DNA of 64,000 bases from Axinella damicornis (GCA_963931865.1 OZ007508.1:16479104-16543103), one strand, 5' to 3'; counted from the first letter of the stretch, positions 32,201 through 43,973 are shown. Notes: generated from the sequence alone by a model not told the origin. Made by a program: numbers and translations.

Positions 32201-35200
32201 AGTCTATCGCACTTCAGTCCATGAAGGACAGTGGAATCAGAACGATGGCTTTGAAGATTTTAGCGAAGGATGCTCAGAAGGAGCTTGCTGCACTGTGTAC
32301 TATTGGGAATGCATCTGTTCTGTGGGAGACAGAGCCAATTGCACTGCGGTCTTTATGTGGGAGTCATTTGGAACAAGGGGTTGTGGTTGTCATAGCAACG
32401 GAAGCCTGGAATTTCATTTTTGTGGAATAAGGTCTACTGCGCAATGCAAATTATGACATCATGGACCACAATTGACCCTATTACATAGTTGTCTTGTCCC
32501 CTGTCCCGTACGGAATTGGCCCGGAACAAATAGCAATAGGTCTGTTCTCATTCCCAGGCTTGTTGCAGTCTGGGAATGGAAATTTGCGAAAGACCACGTG
32601 CTCAACGGCAACGAGACTGCTGCAAATGGCCGAGTTGAGGACTGTACCTGTATACCTGCACCAGGGAAGCCAAGGAGGGAATGCCATGTGTGGAGGGAGG
32701 GGTCTCCAGGTATTCAACGAAGTGTAGTGCAGTTGTGCGGTGCTTGCTTTGATCGTCTGACATCAGCATTTCTCACAGTGTCCGACATGACGTTGGAACA
32801 CATGACAATGGAAAATGGCACCAGGTGGTGGCGAATTGTGGTGCATATGTGGTTGACCACGCAGAGATGCCTCGCGGGAAGCTTTGATACAATTTGGCAG
32901 TTTCAGAACGTAACCACGAGTGATAGCGAGTCTCTGTGAACAGCGAACGTCAACTTCATTCTGCCTGCCAAGTCTCTTGTAGTCAGCCGCTCTGGCAGTC
33001 TCCCTCCTCGCCTCATCAGTTCTCCCTCGATGTCGCTGCACTCTTTTGCCTTGTCAATCGTCGTCTCCTGTCAGAAACCGACTCATACTCAACTGTTTGT
33101 GCAGGACAAAGGTGAGATCACATGGTGCGCGTGCAGGTTGTCGCTTCCCGCTTGGCAATAATTATGTGTAATGTGATTATGTCCATGTAAGGTGTATGAA
33201 AGTGGCCATTCTGTTTTTCTGCAAAAGTGTGCTAGAAATTCCCAGACACTGTAACTTAACTGTTTGTGTTTTGTTGAATTCCTGAAAGCACAAGAACTGC
33301 AACCTCAGAGATGCCTTGTGGTAAGGCTTCTCTAGTTTATTGATTTCCAGATTTGCAGAAACAGCAACTCCAGAGATGCCTTCTGGTAAGATTTCCTGAT
33401 TTCTTGATTTGCAGAACAGCGACTCCAGACCACCGACTGATGCACAGTTTCACCATTTTCTGCAATTTTTCCTACAGTGATCATTTATTATTAATTACTT
33501 AACATGCACAGCACTGACGTCATATTAATACCCCTCCCCTCCCTAGTCTGGTTCCCAAATTGTTCAGCATGGAGGTCTGGGACCAGACTGCTGTTGACCC
33601 CTGAGCACAATCATAATTTCACACCACCTCAGACTATTCTGGCCACCTGCAGCTGCAAGCACGAAAAGCAAGACCAAAGGCGCGCGCCACTTTGGATTAA
33701 AGGTCACGGCATGCACACACAGAAAAGCAGAGCAGGAATAAAGACCCAGCACTTATAAGGTCACCTTTGTGCATGTTAGTGTTTGCAGCATGCAGCAACT
33801 AGTGCGCAACCCAATATTTATACAGGGCTCTGCAAAGATTTTAATTGTTACACCAAAAATTTCAAGGAATTTGTAACGAATGAAATCTAATACAGCGAGT
33901 GAAAAAAGACCTCAGTGTGTGGCGCGGAAGGACGGCGAGAGCGAGACTAACTTGGCTAGTCCATATGCAAGGGGCGCGTGCCTTCATTTTTCCGTGTATG
34001 CGGCTGCAGGTGGCTAGATTAGTCTGCAGGGTTTGGCCAACTGAGCCCTGAGGTGGTGTGAAATTATGATTGAGCTCAGGGGTCAACAGCAGTCTGGTCC
34101 CAGACCTCCATGCTGTACCATTTGGGAACCAGACTAGGGAGGGGAGGGGTATTAATATGACGTCAGTGCTGTGCATGTTAAGTAATTAATAATAAATGAT
34201 CACTGTAGGAAAAATTGCAGAAAATGGTGAAACTGTGCATCAGTCGGTGGTCTGGAGTCACTGTTCTGCAAATCAAGAAATCAGGAAATCTTACCAGAAG
34301 GCATCTCTGGAGTTGCTGTTTCTGCAAATCTGGAAATCAAGAAAACTAGAGAAGCCTTACCACAAGGCATCTCTGAGGTTGCAGTTCTTGTGCTTTCAGG
34401 AATTCAACAAAACACAAACAGTTAAGTTACAGTGTCTGGGAATTTCTAGCACACTTTTGCAGAAAAGCAGAATGGCCACTTTCATACACTCATTGGTGTG
34501 GTTGCAATGTTCTTTGACCAGAGCAGTTTGTATGCCATCTATGACTGTACAAGGCCCGGGGGAGCTGAGTGTCCTTGAAAACTTGGCAACTATGCCATGA
34601 TGCCGGCATTATGCTTCACAGTCAAATTTGCATATTATGCCCAAAGCATATGCCACAGAATGTGGGGGGAGAGCAGTTACGGCTTCTCTTATCATCTGTG
34701 CTTACACTGTCAATATAGTGTGGATCTGCGAGAGACTAGGCTAACTAACAGGGCTTAGTTGTTCACCCGAGTAAATTACTCCTTGTCCCGATGTCCTGCA
34801 TGCAATACACAATACACCAAACTATCATATTGGTGCAGCTCTCCTTGGTAGACATACCATGCTTGATGACATCACCAGAGTGTGACATGATGACCAGGTC
34901 ACGGTCGTCTAGTGTCTTGACTATCTTGGTGAACCCACATAGCGCCTCCGACAGATCAATATCCTGAGAGTAAACGGTATACATAACAGGCTGAGACACA
35001 TGGCACAGACACGAGTACACAATGAACAGAATCATGATCCAAGGGAGACTACGAACAGCAAATGCAGATATCACTGGAGATCACTGGAGATTTACTGAAG
35101 ATTACTAGAGAATATACTGGAGATCAATGGAGGAATACTGGGGATTACTAGAGAATATACTGGAGATCAATGGGGGATTACTAGAGAATATACTGGAGAT

Positions 35201-38200
35201 CAATGGAGGAATACCGGGGATTACTAGAGAATACAATGGAGGAATACTGGGGATTACTAGAGAATATACTGGAGATCAATGGAGGAATACTGGGGATTGC
35301 TAGATAATATACCGGAGATCAATGGAGGAATACTGGGGATTGCTATAGAGAACACTTAGTCATTCTAGATTTTGACGTCTATATGGTGTATTGTTAGTGA
35401 GAGTACCAAGGGAGCCGACAATGTATATACTTCAGCCTCTGCTCTTCTCCATATCCACATCCGTTCACACAATAGAAACTTGTGGGTGTGCTCTATTTGA
35501 AATAATACCATTGCACTCTTACCAACTCCATGAAGAGGTCCGAGCCCTTCCGTTTGAAGACCTGGTGATCTTTCTCATCCAGCACAATAACAATGTCTCC
35601 CGTCTCATAGCCAGGCTTCTGCATATGCAAGGACATTGTTAGGATTCATTACTGCTACAACACAGCTAGGATAAGTATGATCACATGATACAGAACTCTG
35701 GATGGGCCTACCTACATCAAGAGCACATGATGACATCATTGCCATTGCATCATTGATGATGATGTCATCATGTGCTGTTGCCTACACACATACGTGCTTT
35801 AAGCTCTGCATGCAGTTACTGCCGACAGTCCATTCTAGCTTTACCTGATCACTGTCTCCTCTGAAGGTGATCTTATGCCCATCCTTCATCCCCTTGTCTA
35901 CGTGCACCTATCAGCAGAGATGGAGAGTGAGAAAGGGAGAGGGAGGGGGGAGAGGGTGTGAAGGGTCAGGAAAGCCAGAAAGGACAGAGACATACATTGT
36001 TATGTACATGCAATCGGGGGAAGAATCATTCCCTGCCTTTATAACAAAAGAGTGATCACACTGAATCGGTTGCTGAGTGACAGGACACACTCAGGCTACC
36101 AAAGCAGTGGGTTAGAAGTAAGAGTATGTGCATACATATAGCTGTATAAGAAATCTGTGCTTTAATTGGAGTTACAATTAACCCGTTCATTACCAACGGT
36201 TCTTTAGCTTATAGTAATTACCACAATGTACAATGTAATTGAAGGGGGTTCCTTTCTCGCTGCTCACTATGGAGTTAATTGTTCTTTGCAATTATGACAC
36301 TTAATTCAGTACAACATCGTACATGGTACATTATAACACTTAATTCAGTACGATATCGTACATGGTACATGGTACATGTACCATATAAGGAGCTGACCTC
36401 CAGAATCTTCCTTTGCTTGTTGACTTTGTTGCCACCGCAGACGTTGCAACGATCCTTCTCTGCAGGGAGGGCAAAAGGTATTTTCAACAGACAAAAATTC
36501 AGAGCAGGTTATGTCTGCACATTATTGGTGTACTACATTATCCAACACTCCAAATCTTTCCGTGTAGTGAATGAAGTGAACCTCTGAATGCTACTCGATG
36601 ACTTCTTTGACCTGGCCTACCAAGAGAAGAGATGTCCCCTCCCCATGTATATTTCACTGTTGTACTTCTACCGGTACGGCAGACTTTATACACATGCTAC
36701 TACATGTCTAACAAAGAGGGGAGTTCTCTGTCCGCATGTTAACACAACGATAACTTTCACTGTGACTTATACGTACCAATGAAGATCTCTCCCTCTCCCC
36801 TGCACATATCACAGCGAGACTGAAACTGTTGCACGATAGAGAGGCCTAATCTCTGGAATCGGATCTGGAGAGAGAGAAGGAGAGGTCAACTTCTGATCCA
36901 CTAAATGCAATGTATATCTCACTGTGCCATATATATCTAAAGCCGGCCAACCAGTTTACAAGCTGGACCCAGTTTGAGCAGGTGGCCCGTCCATTAAGTT
37001 TGCAATCAGAAAGACATGAGAGTACATACAGCATTGATTAGCACATAATATTATTACAAAGTGGCCAAAGGGAAGCCAAAAGCACTGCCGACTCCACCAG
37101 GTGGGTCAGTACTCCACAGGTGGTACAAGTGCATGGATGGGTAGAAAGAGTAAATTGGCATGTCATCTTATCCTACCATTCCTGACTCTCACGTTCAGAC
37201 ATCCAGCAATAAACTAAGTTTGAGGGTTTAGGGGAGTGGGAACAGTAATGGCCCTACCCACTTCAACTGCCGTTGGCAATGCATACTTCTCAGGAAAGGT
37301 ACAAAATTCTGCCTGTACCGTCATGATCGCCATTGTGCACCTGACAATAATTTTGCTGAAACTCACCTTGGCGGTGAACTTGGTATGCTTTTGTATTAAT
37401 GTTGGCTGGTATTGCTGGACTCCACTATCGCTGCCAGTATGCGACGTCAGGAATGTGTGAATTAATTTGAGTGAGCTGTAATCCATGCACCTACTGTACA
37501 AGCCGTAAGGGAACGAGCAGCTGCACTAGTCTACCAGGAGAGCCGCTGCCACTTGATGGCTGATAATTTAGTCACTGAACTATGCCAACAGATGTACACA
37601 CCAACGTGACCAACAGATCATGACCACCAATGGTCTCACCTGAACACCTGTTCCTTCACAGTACTCACACTTCCTTACGGACCCCTAGGGAGAGACAAAG
37701 GACAGTCACACACCTGGTTATTTGTGAACGCCGTAAGCCATGCAAACACCTCAGTGTAGCAAACTATGAGGACGCATGATTCACTGACTTCATGCTCTCA
37801 TCCTTCACAAAAGAGCTCAAGATCTCATGCATACATTCAATACAGACGTACCTCCTTCCCTCCAATGCCATTACACTCTGAACAGATGACATCCCTCTGC
37901 ACTGCAAGCTTAGTGGTCTTGCCATTGTACAGGTCCTCAAGAGTTACCTGGCAGAAAAGGGATCCCTCAATCTCACAATGTTGTGGGATATGACAAGCAT
38001 GCACTGTAAGAGCACACCGCAGATGGTTAGTTGCAAGCCTCGTTCCCAGGCCTCCACACCCAGCTTGGCGTAGAGGCCTGGGAATAGCTCTACTCGTTGC
38101 ACTGTATGTTTCCACAAGTCTCGTTACAGATGGGCGGCTCCAACAATTCTGTGAGTGTTATCTAGACAGGATGGACACCAGGTGGTTGTAGAGATGGGAG

Positions 38201-39166
38201 GGCTTAAGAGTGCATGATGACATCATCATCATTGCATAATAATGATGTCATCATCCACTCTTGATGGTATGGTAATAACGCTAGTATATGACATCATTCA
38301 ATGATGTCATATATATTGGTGGGTACACATAAATATGGAGTCCCTGAGCATCCACGAGGTGAGAGTAAGACCGTTAGGATGGTGATCTGAGGCTAAGGAG
38401 GCCCTTCCTTCCTCACCCTAAGAGGCCACACCATGTCCTTAGTCCTCTTCTGTCCCTGTTGGCGGCGACCCCCGCCAAAGAACATGTCAAAGATGTCCAT
38501 TGCGTTGTGGGAATGGAACCCGCTGCCCCCCTCCTTCAGCCCCTCCTCCCCTGCCTCATCATACAGCTTGCGCTTTTTTTCATCCGAGAGGACTTCAAAT
38601 GCACCAGCAATCTCTTTGAACTGTGTGTGTTGTACACGTGAGATGTGTGAGGGTTAGGGTAGGGGAAAGACCATAACGTGCACGATGTACACATATTACT
38701 CCATACTGTACACAGTATAATCAATGGACGTACAGTAATTAATACTTCAGAGTATGAGTCATAACTACTTGTGGGTACTGGAGCTTAACTGTTCATCTCT
38801 GCCTGTGAACACGCATAGCGGTTAAACGTGAGTGGTCAAAATCATTATGTCAGCAATTAGTGTGGTTGTAATGTAGATGACAATGTCAAGCCAAGCATGG
38901 CTAATGACGAATACCTTTTCTTCAGCCTCAGGACCTGTGTTCTTGTCAGGATGGTATTTGAGGGCCATCTTGCGATATGCCTTCTTCAGCTCTGCATCAG
39001 TGGCATTGGGACTCACTCCCAGTACGTCTGAAGGGGATGGAGGGAGGGACGAGTGGTAAAGAGAGGGTGGGAGGTGGGAGAGAGGGAAGGAGGGCAGGAG
39101 AGGGATGGGACGAGTCGGAAGTATTAATGCAACAACCTTACCATAAAACTTTGTCTCCTTCACCAT
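26214..39166 (-). CDS. DNAJA1-like Hsp40 co-chaperone, copy A
   Basis: Type-I Hsp40 that stimulates Hsp70 ATPase and hands over substrates in the cytosol. Fourteen minus-strand exons: 39166-39142, 39027-38915, 38620-38417, 37947-37852, 37684-37640, 36864-36777, 36459-36398, 35907-35845, 35618-35523, 34963-34858, 28769-28687, 27588-27478, 26767-26714 and 26270-26214. They total 1,203 nt, 400 residues (human DNAJA1 397). Seen are the J domain ([24 protein letters not shown] with the HPD motif), a Gly-rich [11 protein letters not shown] linker, four zinc motifs ([32 protein letters not shown]) and the C-terminal substrate domain ([24 protein letters not shown]). The end is GVSCQTQ, a CaaX-type prenylation box as in DNAJA1. 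It is one of three same-strand copies with the same exon borders. Intron 10 is about 6.1 kb and carries transposon debris. Confidence 0.95.
26507..26652. mobile_element. Inverted-repeat MITE (GTGCTTTGCAGCGTTCTTGC)
   Basis: GTGCTTTGCAGCGTTCTTGC at the left and CAAGAATGCTGCAAAGCGCT at the right are inverse. A related element lies at 54686-54830. It lies in the last intron of DNAJA copy A. Confidence 0.8.
27022..27099. mobile_element. Hairpin MITE in a DNAJA copy A intron
   Basis: A 78-bp palindrome with TAGCCTCGTTCCCAGGCTCT and the AAGCGACGAAAAGCTG interior, close in sequence to the copy at 4384-4460. Confidence 0.88.
28058..28308. mobile_element. piggyBac-like MITE with TTAA flanks
   Basis: A 251-bp element beginning CACTTTGCACGCGGCGGG and ending CCGCGTGCAAAGAG, bounded on both sides by TTAA (28054-28057 and 28309-28312). 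TTAA target duplication and a CNCTTTGC-type terminus are known hallmarks of piggyBac transposons. There is no transposase; the interior carries a tRNA-like segment. Confidence 0.75.
28147..28240 (+). other. tRNA-like segment with pol III A and B boxes inside the MITE
   Basis: TGGTGTAGTCGGTATGG (about 28156-28172) resembles an A box and GGTTCGAATCC (28210-28220) is a perfect B box. A run of eight T (about 28233-28240) follows as a pol III terminator. The spacing of about 40 bp between boxes is right. The flanking arms do not form a clean acceptor stem, so I call it tRNA-derived rather than a functional tRNA. Confidence 0.6.
28881..28917. mobile_element. Minimal hairpin MITE (37 bp)
   Basis: TAGCCTCGTTCCCAGAC, three G, then GCCTGGGAACGAGGCTA. 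This is the shortest member of the family in the window and is nearly only the two ends. Confidence 0.9.
29059..29286 (+). pseudogene. Ty3/gypsy reverse-transcriptase fragment
   Basis: Open frame related to the catalytic core of gypsy-type reverse transcriptases: a PFGILS block, then [15 protein letters not shown] (the xxDD box), then [11 protein letters not shown]. It is short, begins with a 37-bp tandem duplication (PFGILS occurs twice) and has no flanking gag, integrase or LTR. It lies in intron 10 of DNAJA copy A. An inverted relative follows at 29570-29700. Confidence 0.75.
29570..29700 (-). pseudogene. Inverted second copy of the gypsy reverse-transcriptase fragment
   Basis: Read on the minus strand this repeats the end of the fragment at 29059-29286 ([17 protein letters not shown]). 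It retains an extra KDKEEH block that the left copy has lost, with a one-base shift upstream. Together the two arms (about 29160-29390 and 29480-29700) form an inverted repeat around a diverged centre. Confidence 0.7.
29695..29910 (+). pseudogene. Degenerate gypsy 5' leader and gag-like remnant
   Basis: Begins TTGGCGACGAGGATGG, a leader sequence I associate with metazoan gypsy elements near the primer-binding site. It is followed by a broken frame containing [15 protein letters not shown], similar to the start of gypsy gag. Stops and shifts interrupt it. Confidence 0.5.
30211..30302 (+). repeat. 46-bp tandem duplication
   Basis: A 46-bp unit starting GGTGTCAGACAATCTTGATG occurs twice in direct succession with one mismatch. 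It lies in intron 10 of DNAJA copy A. Confidence 0.9.
30303..33190. other. Remainder of the large DNAJA copy A intron
   Basis: Contains several short open frames I cannot assign. One at 32116-32430 (+) begins [18 protein letters not shown] and continues as a basic, helical, low-hydrophobicity protein, possibly a decayed repeat-encoded ORF. A 40-bp hairpin MITE lies at 31509-31548 (TAGGCTTGTTCCCAGGCC). No gene is supported. Confidence 0.4.
33191..34492. mobile_element. 1.3-kb fold-back (large inverted repeat) element
   Basis: About 530 bp at the left (33191-33720) reappears inverted at the right (about 33940-34492) with high identity, separated by a spacer of about 200 bp. Matching blocks include GTATGAAAGTGGCCATTCTG, GATCATTTATTATTAATTAC and CTGACGTCATATTAATACCC with their inverses. 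Each arm also carries a TAGTCTGGTTCCCA hairpin. It has no coding capacity that I recognise. It lies in intron 10 of DNAJA copy A. Confidence 0.88.
35085..35345 (+). repeat. Minisatellite, unit about 43 bp
   Basis: Five to six diverged tandem copies built around GATCAATGGAGGAATACTGG and GGATTACTAGAGAATATACT. Intronic in DNAJA copy A. Confidence 0.85.
35719..35777. mobile_element. Palindromic element with CATGATGACATCAT core
   Basis: AAGAGCACATGATGACATCA at the left is the inverse of the right TGATGTCATCATGTGCTG. Related palindromes occur at 38205-38263 and 50361-50420. Intronic in DNAJA copy A. Confidence 0.8.
38037..38096. mobile_element. Hairpin MITE in a DNAJA copy A intron
   Basis: GCCTCGTTCCCAGGCCTC at the left pairs with GAGGCCTGGGAATAGCTCT at the right. 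The ends are slightly decayed. Confidence 0.75.
38205..38315. mobile_element. Two adjacent TGACATCA-core palindromes
   Basis: AAGAGTGCATGATGACATCA inverts to TGATGTCATCATCCACTCTT (38205-38263). A second, shorter palindrome TATATGACATCATTC/GATGTCATATA follows at about 38284-38315. Intronic in DNAJA copy A. Confidence 0.8.
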
Positions 39167-40534
39167 TTTGTTCCTTTTTCAAGTAACCTTCACTGAGAGA
39201 AACAGATGTTCATCACAGATTACAGTAGATTACAGGTAGCTTCACTTCCAGACCCAACCCGGATGACCTCCCTATCTGATCAGGTCAGGGACAAGGCCAG
39301 CAGTAGGTACCTATGCTAGCTACTGTTCGATGAACCACGGATATAAGACTCTCTACGGATGAACTCACGGGGGTTCAGAGAAATTCCTCTAGTCTGTGCT
39401 GCTTTTTAGTACCTCGTGTCGAGCCCCAAATCACAGTACGTGTAGAATCATGCCCTCATTCCGGATTTCATAATACACAGGACGTCTCCCACTCCGCTTT
39501 CTTAACCGCATACGTGACCTTTGAACCGCGCTTGGAGCGCGCGACCGGAAACAGCCGGCTGGGGTTTAAATACTAAATTTGTACCTCATTTTGGCGGGAA
39601 GTCGGGATATGGCTCATTCGCTTGCAGACTGCATGGGGCCTGAATGTTTGCCCCCCCCCCCCCCCCCCCCCCCCCAATAGTCGAGTACGTACATACCGAT
39701 TCTCGACTCCCCGTCTAGCACCAGGACGTCGATCACACCGAAGCTAGAAGGATGTTCTGGCAAAGCAGTTGGCCTCTCACTGGGATCCCAACTTCATTTA
39801 TTATGCACTGCTTGACCTAAAGCTGGTGACCACAACAAACAAGAAGACAAGTGATGCCAAGGGTATTACACAAAGCACTTACAACGAGGGAGATACTCTA
39901 CCACAATAATTTATCATTTGAACAAATTTTCCATGGGTGAACAGCTAGGTTTATAAGTAAATTTGGTGCACCATACCGACCACCATTTCTTTCTTCATAG
40001 GCTGCAGCAAACGTTTTTGGTGTTACACTAGAGTGTAAAGACCTGAAGTGCAGTTACACGTCAGGTCCATAGCCAGGCCATGCAGGGGGTTCGATGGAAC
40101 CCCCCTAGATTCAGGGACATATAATTATGCGTATAAAAGTGGCTGGCTCCGGGCCTGCATGTTCAATCTCTGCTTATCTTTGCGTGACTAGGAGTTCATG
40201 CAAAAGCTCTGTGAGAATGTCTGAAGTCATGTTACTAGATATAGCTATCACTGCACATGGTTCCTTCGGCTTTGGTCCCATGCAGTACACGTGAACATGC
40301 ATGCTGAAACGCGAATGCACATTGAACTATACTCCAAGTGGGCATGGTAGATCTAGCAATCTTGGGCCTTCCCCTAATTAGTTTGTGATTCATGATAGCT
40401 CTATAGATTCATGTCCTCAGGATATTACTCAGGATATTACTTTACTTCAGTATAAAATGGCAAATTTCATCAAAATCTCAACAGAATAAAAATTTGGTGC
40501 AGTAGCCAACACACATGAGGAACAACAGACCTGG
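39167..40534. other. Spacer between DNAJA copies A and B
   Basis: Upstream region of copy A and downstream region of copy B. It contains dispersed repeat copy 2 (39430-39790) and a poly-C run (about 39651-39676), and otherwise unique AT-rich sequence. I found only imperfect heat-shock-like TTC/GAA arrays here (for example near 39373), not a clean element. Confidence 0.5.
39430..39790 (-). repeat. Dispersed repeat, copy 2 (inverted relative of 1.80-2.11 kb)
   Basis: On the minus strand it shows the same order of blocks as copy 1: the CTAGCTTCGGTGT region, GGGGAGTCGAGAATCGGT, GTATTTAAACC and a preceding CCCGACTTCCCGCCAAAA. A poly-G/C expansion interrupts it. The copies are diverged, so the insertions look old. 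Confidence 0.6.
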
Positions 40535-43500
40535 CTAACTAGCTTCAAGCTCTTCAATATTCTGACCCTGTGCACAAAGAGAATTGTTAAGTAATGCATG
40601 CTCAGGTTTGAAGTGAGTGGGAGCCCCGGAGGGGTGATGTCATAATTATATTCAGGGCTATTGGTAAACTAAAAGAGTGCCAGCACAATGCAAATTTCCT
40701 CACTCCGTTTCACTCAGGAAGTGGCTATATATGGCAGGGAGACGAGGTTTCCTCAAGAGGTTGCTAAACAGGCACACTACTGATTGATTGCGAGTACAAG
40801 ATTTAGCGGTACCTCAGATTTGGTGGGTATACTGATTTTAGCAGAGTCGGTCATCATTGCATAAGCTAAATTTTAGCAAATTCACTTGTGCTCGCTAAAT
40901 TAGTATACCTGCAATAATTAATAGTAGTCCTATAAATGAAGCACTACTCACAGCATATCTCCTCTGGTCCATTCTCTCGGTGTCTGGGTCCAAGTCCTCA
41001 AGTTCTGCCCGTAACTATGAACAAGTGCAATCGTGAATAATGGGCAATCAGGCAAGAGAACACATTTAGTGTGTGTATTTGGCTAGGAGTTCAAAAGCTC
41101 CACCATGCATGACCTCAAAAGGCTATGGTTGGTACTGGGTGAGCCATTTCCCTCCTCCTTTACACGAATGTACTGAGAAAACAGTGAGTCCTCATACTGT
41201 GCATCGTAGTACTGTTAGCGCATTCTGTGCATACATTCTGGCACATTGTCCATACATGTTGACGTACATGCTGGTGTAGGACATGTGCATGCATGCTGAT
41301 ATATTGTGACGTCCTGCAAGATTAGCTATTCAATACTCGGATTACATAGCCTAGTTACTAAACAACCTAGCCTTACCTCTTCAATGCCCTCTGCTAGGCC
41401 TGTGGATTCATCTGGCGGACCAGGAAGCAGCTTGGATAGCTCAACAAGCTTTGCTGGGGACAGGAATCCACTGGGAGGAAACCTCACCTGCAGGAAGTGA
41501 AGTCTTACATGTAGGAGGTGGCATTTATACTATGTACATAGCCATCTTGGTTTTATAAGGTTTACTCATAGGCAAATTGTTTGACTTCAAAATCAGGAAA
41601 TCAAACCATAGTTCCAAGATTAGCTATATATAGGAGTCAGACATCTCTCTGCACAGTTCTGACTACATAAAGCTAAGTACTCATACCTCCTTGATGAACA
41701 GATACATGATTGTGTGTGTGATGCTCTCAGACAAGACTCACATCAACAAACTTACTGAGAAGGTGATGATCAACTTCCCCTTGTCAAAGGGGTTCTTGTA
41801 CCGAGGCATGCCTTCATTCAATACCATCTTCACAGCACCTGGAACCAAAACTCCCAACAATTAGTTAATGCTGAATGTAATGAGCTGTGATTCATAAACC
41901 CACTCAGCAGGAATCCCATACAACCAAATTTAAGAATTGAACACTCTGACTGTAGTAAAATGCCATGCCAAACAATCATCTATGCAGGAAGTGTAAAGTG
42001 GTAGTTACAAGGCTTGGTGTGTTCAGAGGCTGGTATAGAAAGCAAACAAGATACAATGTTTGAGGCTATCTCACTGTGCTTACTCTGATTCCCGTGTCGG
42101 ACCTAGGTACACATACCCTGCTTGATGACATCTCCAGGGTGTGAGGTTATGACCAGCTCACGCTTGTCCAGGGTCTTGATCACTCTGCGGAACCCACACA
42201 GCGCCTCCGATAGTTCAATTTCCTGAGATGACACATGCACACACGTGCAGTATGCTGAATGTGGCATCGTGTACCGGTCGGTATATTAGGCACTACAATG
42301 ACAAAACTTGTTGCTAGCACAAACAACTGTTTGGGGGTGTGGTGTTAGCATTGCTTTACTCTCAGGACATACTATTTTACCAACTGCATGAAGAGGTCCG
42401 AGCCCTTTCGTTCGAAGATTGGATGGTCCAACACTTCCAGCACGATCACAACATCTCCTGCCCTATAGCCAGGCTTCTGCGCACACAAGAGACATCCAGT
42501 ATTGAAATCATGAGGTGGAGCAACCTACACTATCAAACACTGTTGGATCCAGGTGCGGAACTTGAAGGGTTCATCACTACCTGATGGACCATTCAGGCTC
42601 TGGTCCTTATACAATCATGATGCTAAGGAAGTACACAACTGTCCACCCTAACTTACCTGATCACCTTGTCCCCAGATGGTGATCTTCTGTCCATCCTTCA
42701 TCCCCTTGCTTACATTTACCTACCAACAAACACACAGTGAGTGCATGAGTGAGAGAGAGAGGGAGGGAGGAGGAGAAAGACTCTGTTAGTATTCTTACAT
42801 AATTGGGTGAAGTGTCGTCCCCAAACAAAGGATATAATTACCAATACGTACATGTACCGCTGTCAACATCACCTCTGACCTCTGACCTAGCCTCATTCCC
42901 AGGCTCCTCCTCCTGCACGCGCCGACGAAAAATACCGGGACTTCTGACCTCTGCTTAAGCTCAACTAGAATAGATGATTGTGCCGATCTACAGCTTAAAC
43001 ACATCCAGTTATAGAGTGTTATATACTGTTACATTCGTGGAAATGGAAATGATTACACCACAAACTGTGGAGCTGACCTTTAGATCATTCTCCTTGCTGA
43101 TGACTTTGCTCCCACTACAACTCTCACATCGATCCTTTTCTGCAGGGAGATCACAAAAGGTAACACAGCAATTCTAACAGGTTATATCATATGTCACATG
43201 TGTATATTGGCCCATACAAACATATACAATTCTATGCAGCTAATGCAAGTAGATATTGGACCACGAATCAGTCCACCTGATTTGACTACAAAGAGTAGAC
43301 AATTCCACCCACACATACCACTGAAGAACTCTCCCTGTCCCCCACACACATCACAAGGGGAGGGAACCTGCTGGTGAGTTCCCTCTGCTATCTTGCAGTT
43401 ATCACACTTGTTTGCAGAACCCTAGACAGAGAAGAAGAGCAGTCACTCACAGCCCACANNNNNNNNNNNNNNNNNNNNNNNNNNNNNNNNNNNNNNNNNN

Positions 43501-43973
43501 NNNNNNNNNNNNNNNNNNNNNNNNNNNNNNNNNNNNNNNNNNNNNNNNNNNNNNNNNNNNNNNNNNNNNNNNNNNNNNNNNNNNNNNNNNNNNNNNNNNN
43601 NNNNNNNNNNNNNNNNNNNNNNNNNNNNNNNNNNNNNNNNNNNNNNNNNNNNNNNNNNAAGCGGATCGATGCAATCGGGGAGCAGCAGCTCTGCACAGAG
43701 AGCTGTTCGGCACCGGATTACTCATGTAGGTGAATGAGGGGGAAGTAGCTAAGCGAGCGAAGTGAACGAAGCAAAGCTACTTGTGATTATTATGTAGACT
43801 GAATTCAATGAAGGAGTTTCTTGGGGGGTGAGTTGGGTGGGTAGGGGGGGGGGGGGGGGGGGGGAGGGGGGGGGGGGGGAGGGGGGGGGGGGGACAGGGT
43901 GAGTTCTGGAATATTTAAAGACAGTATATATTATGAGAATGAACTGACCGTATAACTTTGTCTCCTTCACCAT
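40535..43973 (-). CDS. DNAJA1-like Hsp40, divergent copy B (interrupted by assembly gap)
   Basis: Minus-strand exons visible: 43973-43949 (MVKETKLY), then the N gap hides the expected J-domain and first zinc-motif exons. Next come 43421-43319, 43139-43078, 42719-42657, 42476-42381, 42222-42117, 41838-41756, 41487-41377, 41014-40952 and 40567-40535. The visible 3' part keeps frame (239 residues after the gap). Differences from copies A and C: the exons for the second and third zinc motifs are fused without an intron and about 15 residues are lost. The second motif reads CDNCKIAEG, lacking the C-x-x-C-x-G-x-G glycines. The C-terminus is NIEELEAS, without the CaaX cysteine. The ancestral acceptor of the penultimate exon is GG instead of AG, but an AG six bases upstream keeps the frame and adds Leu-Arg. 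It could be a specialised paralogue or an early pseudogene. Confidence 0.85.
43459..43658. other. Assembly gap (200 N)
   Basis: Exactly 200 N, a conventional gap size, so the true length is unknown. It falls inside DNAJA copy B where exons 2-4 should be. Confidence 0.99.
43830..43895. repeat. Poly-G tract
   Basis: Long G runs with single A interruptions in intron 1 of copy B. It may have contributed to the nearby assembly gap. Confidence 0.9.

Noticed and set aside
32116..32940. Basic open frames as genuine genes
   Set aside because: They are short, lack recognisable domains and lie in a transposon-filled intron. I treat them as possible decayed repeat ORFs.
39360..39390. Heat-shock element upstream of DNAJA copy A (TTCAGAGAAATTCC)
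   Set aside because: The spacing between TTC, GAA and TTC units is wrong (3 and 1 instead of 2), so it is not a convincing element.
40952..41014. Copy B as a clear pseudogene because an acceptor AG is lost
   Set aside because: An AG six bases upstream restores splicing in frame, so the loss alone does not prove inactivation.
43374..43733. Open frames on both strands spanning the N block
   Set aside because: They exist only because unknown bases cannot encode stops.
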